DNA of 64,000 nucleotides, taken from assembly GCA_040755755.1 (NCBI GenBank), contig JBFLZW010000016.1, positions 1 to 64,000 on the forward strand, given 5' to 3'. Position numbers and translations under genes: made by a program. The notes under the pieces were generated by a model that did not search any database, was not told the origin of the DNA, and saw nothing but the letters and a program-made list of their open reading frames with translations. Below, piece by piece: positions 43,079 to 52,415 of this stretch; position 1 is the stretch's first letter; every line of letters begins with the position of its first letter. The stretch is from a bacterium (GTDB lineage Bacteria > SZUA-182 > DTGQ01).

Positions 43079-43534
43079 AGTGATCACTCCCTTTCTTATC
43101 CCTCTTGTGCTGACTGCTTGAAAGTTCTTTTGTGCTGAATTTTTTACTGTCAATTTGTACTAAAGAATAGCAATTTAACCTGTACATCGGTTTTTTTCTC
43201 TGTTTTTACGGATCAGGGAAATTTTCAACAAGGGCAGCAATCTTGTTAAGCTAATGGCGATAATTTGGCTAAATTTAAATTTTATGTCAACAATCAGGAT
43301 AGTTTATCCGATATACAAAAATAATACTTTTTTGATCATTTGAAGCTGGAAAGTCAGGGAATCCACAGGGCGAAGCTATGCTTTTTTGAGAAGTCAGGAG
43401 ACAGGAGTCAGGAGTCAGAATAAAGGCTGTCTTTTCTCCTGACTCCTGGATTCTGACTCCTTTTCGTACTATCAGCAACCAGATGCAGACCGCTCCGGCT
43501 TTCCCGGATAAAACCCCACAAAAAGGCCCTATCA
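43079..43534. other. divergent intergenic region with a repeat element
   Basis: No coding frame is seen. The left half is A+T-rich and should hold the ferritin-like gene's promoter, though no clear -10/-35 pair stands out. The right half contains the repeat at 43388-43463. Confidence 0.45.
43388..43463 (+). repeat. short repeat element, copy 3 (TGACTCC type)
   Basis: Tandem GGAGTCA units are followed by GGAGTCAGAAT (43411-43421), which faces ATTCTGACTCC (43450-43460) in an 11-bp inverted repeat with a 28-base loop. The TGACTCC and ATTCTGA units are the same as in copy 1 at 24.2 kb. Confidence 0.7.
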
Positions 43535-44884
43535 ATGATATCGAAGCTTGTATCTTCCCGCGTCAAGTCCCTGCGCGCTCATCTGGAAAACCATCCGGGC
43601 TTTCAGAAGGCTGTGGCCAATATGGGCTGGCTGCTGGCCAACGAATTCCTGCGTATGGGGATAGGGCTTTGTGTCGGTGTGTGGCTGGCCCGGTATCTGG
43701 GACCCGCGCAATTTGGAATGTTAAGTTATGCCCTGGCTTTCGTTGGGCTTTTTTCTGTACTGGTCGGTCTGGGATTGGACGGGATCGTGGTCCGGGATCT
43801 GGTCAACCATCCGGACGGAGGAAACGAGATTCTGGGCAGCGCCTTTATGCTCCAACTTTTCGGCGGCAGCCTGGCCTTTATGGCAGTTATTGCCATCTCC
43901 AGAGTTATGCACCCGAAGGAAAGCCATCTTCGCTGGGTAATAGGGATCATCGCTTTCGGGCTGATCTTTCAGTCATCCAAGTCCATTGATTTATGGTTCC
44001 AGTCTCAGGTGAAGTCCAAGTATACGGTCATCTCGGAGATCACTTCGTTCATTGTTCTGTCGCTCACCAAGGTGATACTCATTCTCAGAGGAGCATCGCT
44101 CGTTTTTTTTGCTCTGGCCTATCTGTTTCAGGTGATTGAAATCATGATCAGCCAGATTTTCTTTTACCACCGCAGCGGCAAGAGCGTTTTTCTCTGGGAG
44201 CCGAGCGTTCAATGTGCAAAACGGCTGCTTGCCGAGGCCTGGCCGCTGATCATTTCGGGGTTTGCCATCATGATCTACATGAAGATAGATCAGATCATGC
44301 TGCTGGAGATGAGCGGGGAAAATGCTGCCGGTATTTACGCGGCAGCAGTGCGTCTTTCAGAAGTCTGGTATTTTATCCCCACCGTGATCGCCTCATCGGT
44401 TTTTCCCTCCCTGGTGAAAAGTAAAAAGGCCGGAGGTAAAACGTACCTAACCAGGCTGCAATCCTATTTCGATCTCAGCGCCCTTCTGGCCTACGGACTG
44501 GCTATCCCTTTCTCACTGTTTGCTCCTTTCATTCTGAATACGCTGTATGGGAGTGCTTACCAGGGAGCGGACAGAATTTTCGCCATCCATATCTGGGCAG
44601 GATTATTTGTATTCCTTGGTATCAGCCGCGGGCAGTACCTGGTAAATGAAGGGCTGCTGAAGTTCTCCTTTTTTTCCACCGCTATCGGAGCAGTTATCAA
44701 TATGGTGCTGAATTTTATCCTGATACCGAAGTATGCCGGTGTTGGCGCTGCTATAGCTACGGTAGCAGCACATGGGGTCTCAGCCTATTTGAGCTCCTTT
44801 TTTTTCAGGCCTGCGCTGCAGTGCGCCTACATGCAGACCTTGGCTCTCTTTTCCCCGATCCGGTATGTATTGAGGGTAATTTGA
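43535..44884 (+). CDS. polysaccharide flippase, Wzx/MATE type
   Basis: A 449-residue polytopic membrane protein with about 12 predicted helices and the flippase pattern ARYLGPAQFGMLSYALAFVGL (about residues 51-71), as in RfbX/Wzx. Such proteins move lipid-linked sugar units across the inner membrane. It starts the polysaccharide cluster and is followed by a second flippase whose TTG overlaps its stop. The two flippases differ in sequence and may act on different units or be partly redundant. Confidence 0.88.
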   Translation: MISKLVSSRVKSLRAHLENHPGFQKAVANMGWLLANEFLRMGIGLCVGVWLARYLGPAQFGMLSYALAFVGLFSVLVGLGLDGIVVRDLVNHPDGGNEILGSAFMLQLFGGSLAFMAVIAISRVMHPKESHLRWVIGIIAFGLIFQSSKSIDLWFQSQVKSKYTVISEITSFIVLSLTKVILILRGASLVFFALAYLFQVIEIMISQIFFYHRSGKSVFLWEPSVQCAKRLLAEAWPLIISGFAIMIYMKIDQIMLLEMSGENAAGIYAAAVRLSEVWYFIPTVIASSVFPSLVKSKKAGGKTYLTRLQSYFDLSALLAYGLAIPFSLFAPFILNTLYGSAYQGADRIFAIHIWAGLFVFLGISRGQYLVNEGLLKFSFFSTAIGAVINMVLNFILIPKYAGVGAAIATVAAHGVSAYLSSFFFRPALQCAYMQTLALFSPIRYVLRVI

Positions 44885-46386
44885 CCTGCATTCCGGTTGA
44901 AACTTCCCTGAAAAAACGCTCGGTACAGGGAGTATTATGGAATGCGTTCGGCAGTTACAGCCACAAGGGACTGCAAATTGTGGTGTCAGCTATTCTCTCC
45001 CGGTTACTGAGTCCGCAGGACTACGGCATCATGGCCATGGTCCTGGTACTGAGCGGATTTATGTCAATATTTCCTGAGGCCGCCCTGATCCCCGCTATTG
45101 TGCAGCACCAGGATCTCGATAATAAGGATTTATCCAGTATTTGCTGGTTTGGCTTATGCTTAGGTTTTTTGATGTTCCTGATCATGGCGGGATGTTCCCC
45201 CTACATCGCTCTTTTTTATAAGACGCCGATCTTGCGGCCAGTGGCCACAGTCATGGGTTTGACGTTTCTGTTTCAGGCACCGGGAGAGATTCCCCTGGCT
45301 CTCCTGCAGCGGCAGTTAAACTTTAAATCCATCAGCTTCATACGGCTCATCTCTGCATTGTGTGCGGCAATTGTGGCTGTCTATCTGGCTTTGACCGGTG
45401 CCGGTTATTGGGCCCTGGTTATTCAACATATCGTATATGCTGCCTGTTGTGGTTTATTATTTTTTTATGCTGCCAAATGGCTGCCGGCTTTTTCATTCCA
45501 ACTGAAATCAATACAAAAGGTTTTCCGGTATTCAACGGATATTACCTCCTTTTCGGCAATCAACTATTGGGCGAGGAATGCGGATAATATTTTAATCGGT
45601 AAATTCTGGGGGTCGTCAATGCTGGGGTATTACAGCCATGCCTATAACCTTATGCTGGCTCCCTTATGCCTGATAAACCAGGTTATTAATCCTGTCCTGC
45701 ATTCAGCCCTGGCCCGGATTCAGGAAAACCGGGTGCAGGTGCGAGTGGCATTTTTGCAGGTTGTGAAATATATCTCCATGGTTTGTTTCCCTCTGGTGAT
45801 AGTACAGGCTTTCCTGGCACCGGAGATTGTCCAGACGTTATGGGGGAAGCAGTGGAGTCCCTGCATCCGGGTTTTCCGGATATTATCTAGCGTCGGCCTG
45901 GTACAGCCAGTGGTTTCATCGACGGATATCGTGTTTCAGGCATGCAACCGGACGGACATGCTCCTGAAGATCGGGACGATCAATGCCATTGCCATCTGTG
46001 CCGGCATAGTATCCGGCCTCTCCTGGGGAATGTCTGGAGTGGCGATCGGGTATAGTATCGGTTATGGCATGATTGTTGTGCCCACCCTGTATGCAGCAAT
46101 CAGTGTTGTTCTGGGTGGCTCTTTGCAGGAGCTGTTTGCAGTTGTGGCCTGGCCAGCGCTCATGGCTGCCTGTGCCGGTTTGAGTCTGGCAGTCTGGAAC
46201 CGGCTTTTCAGAGGAATGCTGCCTGCCTTCTTCCATGCAGCAGGTGGTGGAGCTTGTGCAGGTGCAGTCTCTCTGATGGTTCTGGGCATCTTTGATCGCC
46301 CTTCCTTGAGTGAACTCTCCAGTTCGATCATGCCCTCTAAGAGCGAGGAGAGAAATGATACAGGCACTGAGAGGATATATTCCTGA
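44881..46386 (+). CDS. second polysaccharide flippase, PST/Wzx type
   Basis: A polytopic membrane protein of about 500 residues whose N-terminal half carries the family pattern SRLLSPQDYGIMAMVLV (about residues 38-54) and 12 or more hydrophobic segments. The start is set at the TTG at 44881, which overlaps the preceding stop in a TTGA. A GTG at 44821 would lie in the upstream gene and lacks a good site. Members of this PST branch, such as WzxC, export repeat units for exopolysaccharide. Presence of two adjacent flippases is unusual. The last 32 bases overlap the glycosyltransferase gene. Confidence 0.82.
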   Translation: MTCIPVETSLKKRSVQGVLWNAFGSYSHKGLQIVVSAILSRLLSPQDYGIMAMVLVLSGFMSIFPEAALIPAIVQHQDLDNKDLSSICWFGLCLGFLMFLIMAGCSPYIALFYKTPILRPVATVMGLTFLFQAPGEIPLALLQRQLNFKSISFIRLISALCAAIVAVYLALTGAGYWALVIQHIVYAACCGLLFFYAAKWLPAFSFQLKSIQKVFRYSTDITSFSAINYWARNADNILIGKFWGSSMLGYYSHAYNLMLAPLCLINQVINPVLHSALARIQENRVQVRVAFLQVVKYISMVCFPLVIVQAFLAPEIVQTLWGKQWSPCIRVFRILSSVGLVQPVVSSTDIVFQACNRTDMLLKIGTINAIAICAGIVSGLSWGMSGVAIGYSIGYGMIVVPTLYAAISVVLGGSLQELFAVVAWPALMAACAGLSLAVWNRLFRGMLPAFFHAAGGGACAGAVSLMVLGIFDRPSLSELSSSIMPSKSEERNDTGTERIYS

Positions 46387-47557
46387 AAGCATCGAAGAGA
46401 TCGTAAGAGATATCAGGGTATCGTTTCTGGATATGCCGGTACGGAATTTCTTCCGGACAAATTATCCTCGCCATGTTCTGATATCATACATTACCTCTCC
46501 GTTCAGGAAAGGCATCAGCCTGTCGCATACCAATACCAGAGAATCCGTTGAAATCGCCAGGGTCTTTCATAATCTCGGATTTACGGTCGATATCGTAAAT
46601 TACCAGTACCGGGGAGGATTGGATTACTCACCCTATGACTTTATCTTTGGCTTTGGTGAGCCATTGATAAAAAGTTTTTACCGGAGGAACAGGCATCAGC
46701 TCACGGTTTTTTACGGAACGGGCATGCATGTCTGCCATCAGAACCATGCCACGTTGCAGCGGATAGCGGAGGTATACCGAAAGAAGGGAGAATGGCTGCT
46801 GGAGTCGGGGAGAATCGTTGACAAGTCCTGGACCGTTCAGACAACCCTGGTAGATGCCATTATCACTCTGGGAAACGAAACGGTAGCGGATTCATACCGG
46901 CCCTATTTTCATAAAAAGATCTATTGTCTTCCCGTGACCTATTACCAGGTTCTGGACTTTGAAGACGTCCTGGCAGGCAAGGACTTCCGGCAGGCCCAAA
47001 AGCACGTTCTCTGGTTTGGAAGCTCCGGTCTTGTTCATAAGGGCCTGGATGTATTACTGGAAGTATTTAAGGAATTGACTGATAGGCATTTGCATATCTG
47101 CGGACCGATCGACCGTGAGCCCGGATTCAAAAAGTGTTACTATCAGGAGCTTTACTGCACGGAAAATATCCATACCTATGGATTCGTCAATTTACAGTCC
47201 GAATTGTTCAAACACCTGGTCAGCCGGTGCGGCTTTGTGATTTTCCCCTCCTGCTCGGAAGGTGAGCCGAGCGCAGTGATCAATGTCATGGCCAATGCCG
47301 GGCTTATTCCGATCGTGACTCGGGAATCGGGCATTACGGTGGACAGTTTTGGAATAAGGATCCATGATATCAGCGGGGAGAGCATAAAACGCTCCCTTGC
47401 TGAAGCGATGGCTCTTGGCCCCTCTGAATTACAGGACAGAAGCTTCGCCTGTGCCAGAAAAACCGTGATGGATCACTCTGTGGAGCGCTTTCGCAGCACG
47501 CTGACCGATGCTCTCAAGAGCGTCATCGAGGAAGACGGCCTCACTCTCCCGGTATGA
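46355..47557 (+). CDS. glycosyltransferase, GT4-like (GT-B fold)
   Basis: A 400-residue protein with a Rossmann-like C-terminal half (HVLWFGSSGLVHKGLDVLLEVF near residues 229-250 and the donor-site region PSCSEGEPSAVINVMANAG). The E-rich nucleotide-sugar site is like that of GT4 but atypical (CSEGEPS instead of YEGFG). It probably transfers a sugar to the growing lipid-linked unit. The ATG at 46355 has GAGGAGAG upstream. It overlaps the flippase gene by 32 bases and precedes a second glycosyltransferase by 9. The sugar is unknown. Confidence 0.82.
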   Translation: MIQALRGYIPESIEEIVRDIRVSFLDMPVRNFFRTNYPRHVLISYITSPFRKGISLSHTNTRESVEIARVFHNLGFTVDIVNYQYRGGLDYSPYDFIFGFGEPLIKSFYRRNRHQLTVFYGTGMHVCHQNHATLQRIAEVYRKKGEWLLESGRIVDKSWTVQTTLVDAIITLGNETVADSYRPYFHKKIYCLPVTYYQVLDFEDVLAGKDFRQAQKHVLWFGSSGLVHKGLDVLLEVFKELTDRHLHICGPIDREPGFKKCYYQELYCTENIHTYGFVNLQSELFKHLVSRCGFVIFPSCSEGEPSAVINVMANAGLIPIVTRESGITVDSFGIRIHDISGESIKRSLAEAMALGPSELQDRSFACARKTVMDHSVERFRSTLTDALKSVIEEDGLTLPV

Positions 47558-47566
47558 AAATTTTCT

Positions 47567-48730
47567 ATGAAGATTTTCTACGATTATCAGATATTCTCTC
47601 TGCAATCTCATGGCGGCATCTCCCGCTATTTCTCTGAGCTTGCCACAAGGATGGCTCTTTTCCCGGGGACGAATGTCCTGGTGTGCGCCCTTGTACACCG
47701 AAACTCGCATGTACGACAGTCACATCGGCCAGGAGGCGGAGGGTGCAGCCCGGTGATCGGCTTGTATATTCCGCATATTCCGAAGACCGGCAAAATCAGG
47801 CAATTTTGCAACAGCATCCTTTCAAGCGGCTGCCTGAAAAGCTGGCAGCCGGATATTTCCCATGAGACCTACTATGCACCAGGGTCCATGAACAGCCGGA
47901 ACGTGAAAACGGTGATCACCGTTCATGACATGATTCACGAACGGTTTCCCGGCTCTGCTCCCCGCCGGGACAGGACCGCCTCGCTGAAAAAAGCCGCCAT
48001 CAGCCGTGCAGACCATATCATCTGCGTTTCGCACAATACCAGGAATGATCTACTGGAGTGCTATCCGGTCGATCCCGGAAGAGTCTCAGTCGTGCACCTT
48101 GGCTGCTCACTGACCCCGCTGGATAATCCGGTACGAGAACAACCCGGAATCACCCGGCCTTATCTGCTGTATGTAGGCCAGCGCACCGGGCATAAGAATT
48201 TCCGGAATTTTCTGAAGGCATATGCCAGTTCACGGCGGCTAAAGGATACTTTCGGCCTGCTCTGCTTTGGCGGAGGGGCTTTTACCCCTCAGGAGGTCAG
48301 GTTTATCGGCGATCTGCACCTTGATCCCGCACGGATCCTTCAGATATCCGGTGAAGATCAGGTGCTTGCCGGTTTGTACGCCCATGCGGCGGCCTTTGTC
48401 TACCCATCGATATATGAGGGGTTTGGCATTCCTCCCCTCGAGGCAATGTCCTTCCGGTGCCCGGTAGTGTGCAGCAACACAGGATCTCTGCCTGAAGTTG
48501 TCGGGGAAGCTGCGGAATTGTTCAACCCGGATGACGTTGAACACATCATGAACGCCGTGGAGCGTGTCGCTTTTTCGCCAGCCAGGTCCGATGAGCTTAT
48601 CAGCCTGGGCTTGCGGCAGGTCGCAAAGTTTAGCTGGGATCGCTGTGCTCTGGAGACATATCATGTTTACCAGAAATTATCGACCATGCTGCCGGGAAAA
48701 ATCCTGGCCTGCTCTCCACTCTCCATCTGA
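47567..48730 (+). CDS. glycosyltransferase family 4
   Basis: A 387-residue GT-B enzyme with GGISRYFSEL near the N-terminus (17-26), the VHDMIHERFP region and the donor-binding motif YEGFGIPPLEAM near residue 283. It resembles mannosyltransferases of O-antigen clusters. A near-copy of the first 13 bases of the gene (ATGAAxATTTTCT) is found just before it (47554-47566), and that first ATG is in another frame. There is no clear ribosome site, so translation may be coupled to the gene upstream. Sugar specificity is inferred only weakly. Confidence 0.9.
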   Translation: MKIFYDYQIFSLQSHGGISRYFSELATRMALFPGTNVLVCALVHRNSHVRQSHRPGGGGCSPVIGLYIPHIPKTGKIRQFCNSILSSGCLKSWQPDISHETYYAPGSMNSRNVKTVITVHDMIHERFPGSAPRRDRTASLKKAAISRADHIICVSHNTRNDLLECYPVDPGRVSVVHLGCSLTPLDNPVREQPGITRPYLLYVGQRTGHKNFRNFLKAYASSRRLKDTFGLLCFGGGAFTPQEVRFIGDLHLDPARILQISGEDQVLAGLYAHAAAFVYPSIYEGFGIPPLEAMSFRCPVVCSNTGSLPEVVGEAAELFNPDDVEHIMNAVERVAFSPARSDELISLGLRQVAKFSWDRCALETYHVYQKLSTMLPGKILACSPLSI

Positions 48731-48732
48731 TA

Positions 48733-49590
48733 ATGCCAGGTTTTCCCAGTCTCTCTGAAAGAGCATCAACAAACAGGCGGTGGAGTTTCTCTTCCTGCCC
48801 CAGGATTTCTATTATCACTCCCACCCGCAATCAGGCCAGGTTTCTGGAGTCTGCCATTCTCAGCGTCCTGAATCAGGGGTATCCCGATCTTGAATATATC
48901 ATTATCGATGGCGGCTCAACGGACGGGACCGGGGAAGTTATCAAAAAATATCAGCGTCATATTTCCTCGTGGCTCAGTGAACCGGACAACGGGATGTATC
49001 AGGCCATTAACAAGGGGTTGCGAATCGCCACCGGCGAAATTATAGCTTACCTGAATTCGGATGACCTGTATCTGCCGAATGCCTTCCGGGTCGTGGTGGA
49101 GCACTTTCACCGGCAGCCCAAAGCCGCTCTCCTGTATGGCGATTGCCTGTTTATCGACGAGCAGGGATATCCTCTCTATACGTACCGCTACCTGCCATTC
49201 AATCTGCACCGGTATGCGGCCATGAACTGGAGCAGTATTGCCCAGCCTGCCACCTTCTGGAAAAGCGAGATTCACCGGGCCGGGATTTATTTTGACGAAA
49301 GTTTTCGGATGATTGGGGATTTCGATTTTTTTCTGCGGGTTGGACAGCGGTTTCGGATCGATTACCTCAGAGAACAAATCGCTGCCTTTCGACTGCACCG
49401 CAATTCCCAAAGCGCACGCCATTGTGCCGTGCGGCGGGAGGAATTAGCGAGAATGCGAAAGAAACACCATCTCCTGTGCTGCACCCGAGGTCGTATACTC
49501 AGACGGTATCTCGGAGAGTGCCGGATAAAACTGGCTAACTTTCCCCTTATGCTCAGGAAATTTCTCAGAAAGGGGCAGGGATGGTGGTAA
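48733..49590 (+). CDS. glycosyltransferase family 2
   Basis: A 285-residue GT-A enzyme. Near residues 25-33 it has ISIITPTRN. The signature region IIIDGGSTDGTGEVIKKY (56-73) follows, and LNSDDLY (about 106-112), the DxD-like metal site, comes next. It transfers a sugar from a nucleotide donor in the cytoplasm. It ends inside the polymerase gene, overlapping by 10 bases. The acceptor is unknown. Confidence 0.9.
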   Translation: MPGFPSLSERASTNRRWSFSSCPRISIITPTRNQARFLESAILSVLNQGYPDLEYIIIDGGSTDGTGEVIKKYQRHISSWLSEPDNGMYQAINKGLRIATGEIIAYLNSDDLYLPNAFRVVVEHFHRQPKAALLYGDCLFIDEQGYPLYTYRYLPFNLHRYAAMNWSSIAQPATFWKSEIHRAGIYFDESFRMIGDFDFFLRVGQRFRIDYLREQIAAFRLHRNSQSARHCAVRREELARMRKKHHLLCCTRGRILRRYLGECRIKLANFPLMLRKFLRKGQGWW

Positions 49591-51032
49591 AGGGTAAGAA
49601 AGTTACTCTCCTTTTCCTCAAACTGGTGGCCTTTTCAATTCCCTTCCAGGTCTTTGCTCTTCCCGTGTCAGGGAAAGGTATCGAGACAGGCCATCTGTTT
49701 TTTACCCTCGCTTTAGTTTTCCTGCTGAGGGATTTTGTTCTGAAAGACGGGCGTGCCGCCGGTCTTGATGCGCCGGAGAGGTATTTACTCCTGTTCTTGG
49801 GCGGGGCTGTTATTTCGTTTGCCATAGGGTTTCATCTTTTCCAATTCATGGGACATGAGATCAAGGGAATCAAGCAGTTAGCCGGGCTATTCGAGGCAGC
49901 TTCAGTATTTTTCGTCATTCATCGCTCTGTCAGCACCCCGGATGAATTCTCCGGCATGGTCCGGTTTCTTGTCGCCGGTATGGGATGTCTTGCTTTTTCT
50001 GGCCTTTGGCAGTTTCTGGCCATGAATTTTACCGGTATCCGCCTCCTGGCGGACTGGTCGTGGGCTCAGGGGTTGAATCCTTCCCTTGGCGCCGGATGGC
50101 GCAGGTGCGGCGAGATGGGAGGATTGTACCGCGCTCACTCCTTTGCACCGGAACCGGCCCAGTACGCCATGATGTTGACCTCGATAATCGGCCTTACGAT
50201 TATCAGGATATTTCCTCACAAGGGTTTTCAACGGAGCGGGTGGAAAGACCTCCTGCCTTCTCTTGCGCTCTGCATGGGCACTGTCCTTGCCTATATCCTG
50301 AGCTTCTCCCTTTTGGCTATCGTGAGCCTGATGGTGATTATCGCTGCCTATGGAGGGTTATTCTTCGAGAAAAAACACTCTGTGATTACAGGAGCTTTGT
50401 TTATTCTCGTGCTCTTTGGGATATGGACGGCGATGAACACCGCTACCGAGGGGAAAATAGCCCAGAAGATGATCACCATAAAAATGATCATGCCCACGGG
50501 AGATAAAGATATTACTTCTGATGCGTTATCAGCTCTGGCTCTGGCCTCGAACCTGGAGGTTGGATTGAAGGCCCTGAAGGCCAATCCGTTCACCGGCTGG
50601 GGCATTGGCGGCCATCCGTTTGCTTTTGCACAATATGCACCCGTATGGACAGCCAGGTATCCCATCCTGTTGAAATTGTGTAAGGAAGATGCCGGCAGTC
50701 TGGGAATCCGCCTTATTTCCGAAACCGGCCTGATCGGGCTTTCATTGTTTCTGCTCTTTATCTGGGGGATAATCCGCCGTGCGCTCCATGCAATCAAGGA
50801 AGCGGAGAAAAAAGCCTCTGCATCTGCTGCCCCCCTGGTTCCCCTGTGCATTGGCCTCCTGATCTCGACCATAGGGGTGGTTATCAGGGTTCTGTTTCGG
50901 TATGGAAGCTACTACTCACTCGTTTTTTGGGTATCTCTCGGCCTGACCTCCACTATCCCCCAGGTCCTCAGCTCCTGCCCGGAGGCGGTGAATGTGCCAT
51001 TTATCAGGGGATGCGACGATGGAACAAACTGA
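49581..51032 (+). CDS. O-antigen polymerase / ligase (Wzy or WaaL-like)
   Basis: A 483-residue membrane protein with about 11-12 hydrophobic segments and one large periplasmic loop (about residues 300-360), as in Wzy/WaaL. A KANPFTGWGIGGHPFAF stretch near 335-351 resembles the GWG motif common in Wzy_C proteins. The position between glycosyltransferases and a Wzz protein fits the polymerase that joins repeat units in the periplasm. Ligase and polymerase cannot be told apart safely from sequence. Confidence 0.85.
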   Translation: MVVKGKKVTLLFLKLVAFSIPFQVFALPVSGKGIETGHLFFTLALVFLLRDFVLKDGRAAGLDAPERYLLLFLGGAVISFAIGFHLFQFMGHEIKGIKQLAGLFEAASVFFVIHRSVSTPDEFSGMVRFLVAGMGCLAFSGLWQFLAMNFTGIRLLADWSWAQGLNPSLGAGWRRCGEMGGLYRAHSFAPEPAQYAMMLTSIIGLTIIRIFPHKGFQRSGWKDLLPSLALCMGTVLAYILSFSLLAIVSLMVIIAAYGGLFFEKKHSVITGALFILVLFGIWTAMNTATEGKIAQKMITIKMIMPTGDKDITSDALSALALASNLEVGLKALKANPFTGWGIGGHPFAFAQYAPVWTARYPILLKLCKEDAGSLGIRLISETGLIGLSLFLLFIWGIIRRALHAIKEAEKKASASAAPLVPLCIGLLISTIGVVIRVLFRYGSYYSLVFWVSLGLTSTIPQVLSSCPEAVNVPFIRGCDDGTN

Positions 51033-52128
51033 AACCGGACTCAAAGACTACTTTCAGATTCTCCGAAAACGGTGGAAGATGATCCTCGGTATTCTGCTTT
51101 TTTGCACCCTCGGAGCAACGGTCGTGAATTTTTTCCTGCCCGATGTGTTTGAGGCCACGGTCACCCTCATGCCCCTGGAGACCCCTCCATCGGGTCTTGG
51201 TCCAATGATCAGTGAATCTTTCCGCTCCATGATCGATATTCCTTCCCTGACGGGACTGGGGGGAAAATCGACCACGGAAAAGATCATCAACCTTCTGGAA
51301 AGCCGCACCCTGTGTGAGGAGGTAGCGCGCCAGCTCAACCTGCAGGCCGTATTTTTTCAAGATCCGGCACTGCCTGACCCCTGGGCAGGCACGCTTCGCA
51401 AGCTGCGCAATCTGCGAACCATTGAAGATAATCACCAGGGGCTGATCCTCATCACTGCTCACTATACCGATCCCAATCTGGCTGCGGCTATAGCCAATAG
51501 CCACGCTTCCTGTCTGCAAAAAATTCTCCAGGAAAATGCCTTTTCGCTGACGAAGAAAAACCGTCTGTTTATCGAGGAACAACTGGCCCTTTACAGTGAA
51601 AAGCTCAGGAATGCAGAGGAGAGGTTTAAAGAATTCCAGATGCAGAAAAAAATCATCTCCATCGATGAACAATCGAAAGCGGCTGTTACGGCCATTTCAG
51701 AGCTCAAGGCCCAGATCATCAATAAAACCGTCCAGCTCGATGCCATGAAAAGCTTCGCTACCCCGAATAATCCGGAAGTTATCCGGCTCGGTACTGAAGT
51801 GAGTGAATTTAAAAAACAACTGCGCCTGATGGAAGAGCGGCAGGAGCCCGACTCATTGCCAGCCTTGCGCCATGCCCCTGAGCTGGAGGTGAGCTACTTC
51901 AGGCTGAAGCGGGACATCGCCACCTTTGAGCAGGTTTACGAAATGCTTACCCAGCAGCTTATCCTGGCCAGAATTCAGGAGTCCAAAGAAGAGCTCAGGT
52001 TCCAGATTATCGATCGCGCCATACCCCCGCATCAAAAAATCCGTCCCCGCCGGATGCTTTCGGTTCTCATCACTGCCGGAGCATCCCTGTTCGTTGGTGT
52101 TGTCCTTGCGCTCCTCCTGGAAAGGTAA
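51019..52128 (+). CDS. chain-length determinant protein, Wzz/PCP family
   Basis: A 369-residue protein with an N-terminal membrane helix (about 18-38), a PCP periplasmic domain with long coiled coils (about 160-290) and a C-terminal membrane helix (about 345-365, following the PPHQKIRPRRM motif). This topology is that of Wzz, which sets polysaccharide length with Wzy. There is no tyrosine-kinase domain. The ATG at 51019 has AGGGGATG upstream and overlaps the polymerase gene by 14 bases. It is the last gene of the cluster. Confidence 0.92.
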   Translation: MEQTETGLKDYFQILRKRWKMILGILLFCTLGATVVNFFLPDVFEATVTLMPLETPPSGLGPMISESFRSMIDIPSLTGLGGKSTTEKIINLLESRTLCEEVARQLNLQAVFFQDPALPDPWAGTLRKLRNLRTIEDNHQGLILITAHYTDPNLAAAIANSHASCLQKILQENAFSLTKKNRLFIEEQLALYSEKLRNAEERFKEFQMQKKIISIDEQSKAAVTAISELKAQIINKTVQLDAMKSFATPNNPEVIRLGTEVSEFKKQLRLMEERQEPDSLPALRHAPELEVSYFRLKRDIATFEQVYEMLTQQLILARIQESKEELRFQIIDRAIPPHQKIRPRRMLSVLITAGASLFVGVVLALLLER

Positions 52129-52415
52129 GGAGAAGGGGGGAAGGGGAACAGACTTTTGACATCCCCCGGCTGGTAGCAGAGAACCGCCCTAAGAGCGAAT
52201 GTACTGATAATTTGAGTCAGGTAAAACTCACACCACGCGAAGCCTCATGATATCCCGGATCTTTCCACCAACGGATGAGGGTCGGGGTGAGGGGGCGTCG
52301 TTGAACCAAACCGGACGGGTAATTCCCGCTTACGGAGGATGGTTGAAGGGTCATACAAGGCCGCCGTGAACCACGAAGAGGCACAATTGAAGATGGCTGA
52401 AGGGGGTGACTCAGT
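52129..52415. other. convergent gap between the polysaccharide cluster and the cobalamin operon
   Basis: No gene is seen. The region is G-rich, with the phrase GGGTCGGGGTGAGGG near 52280. Neither strand shows a clear terminator, though both operons end here. Confidence 0.45.

Noticed and set aside
52197-52400. G-rich stretch that looked like part of a group II intron or a riboswitch
   Set aside because: No domain V-like hairpin or known riboswitch core can be drawn, and the cobalamin operon's leader must be at the other end.
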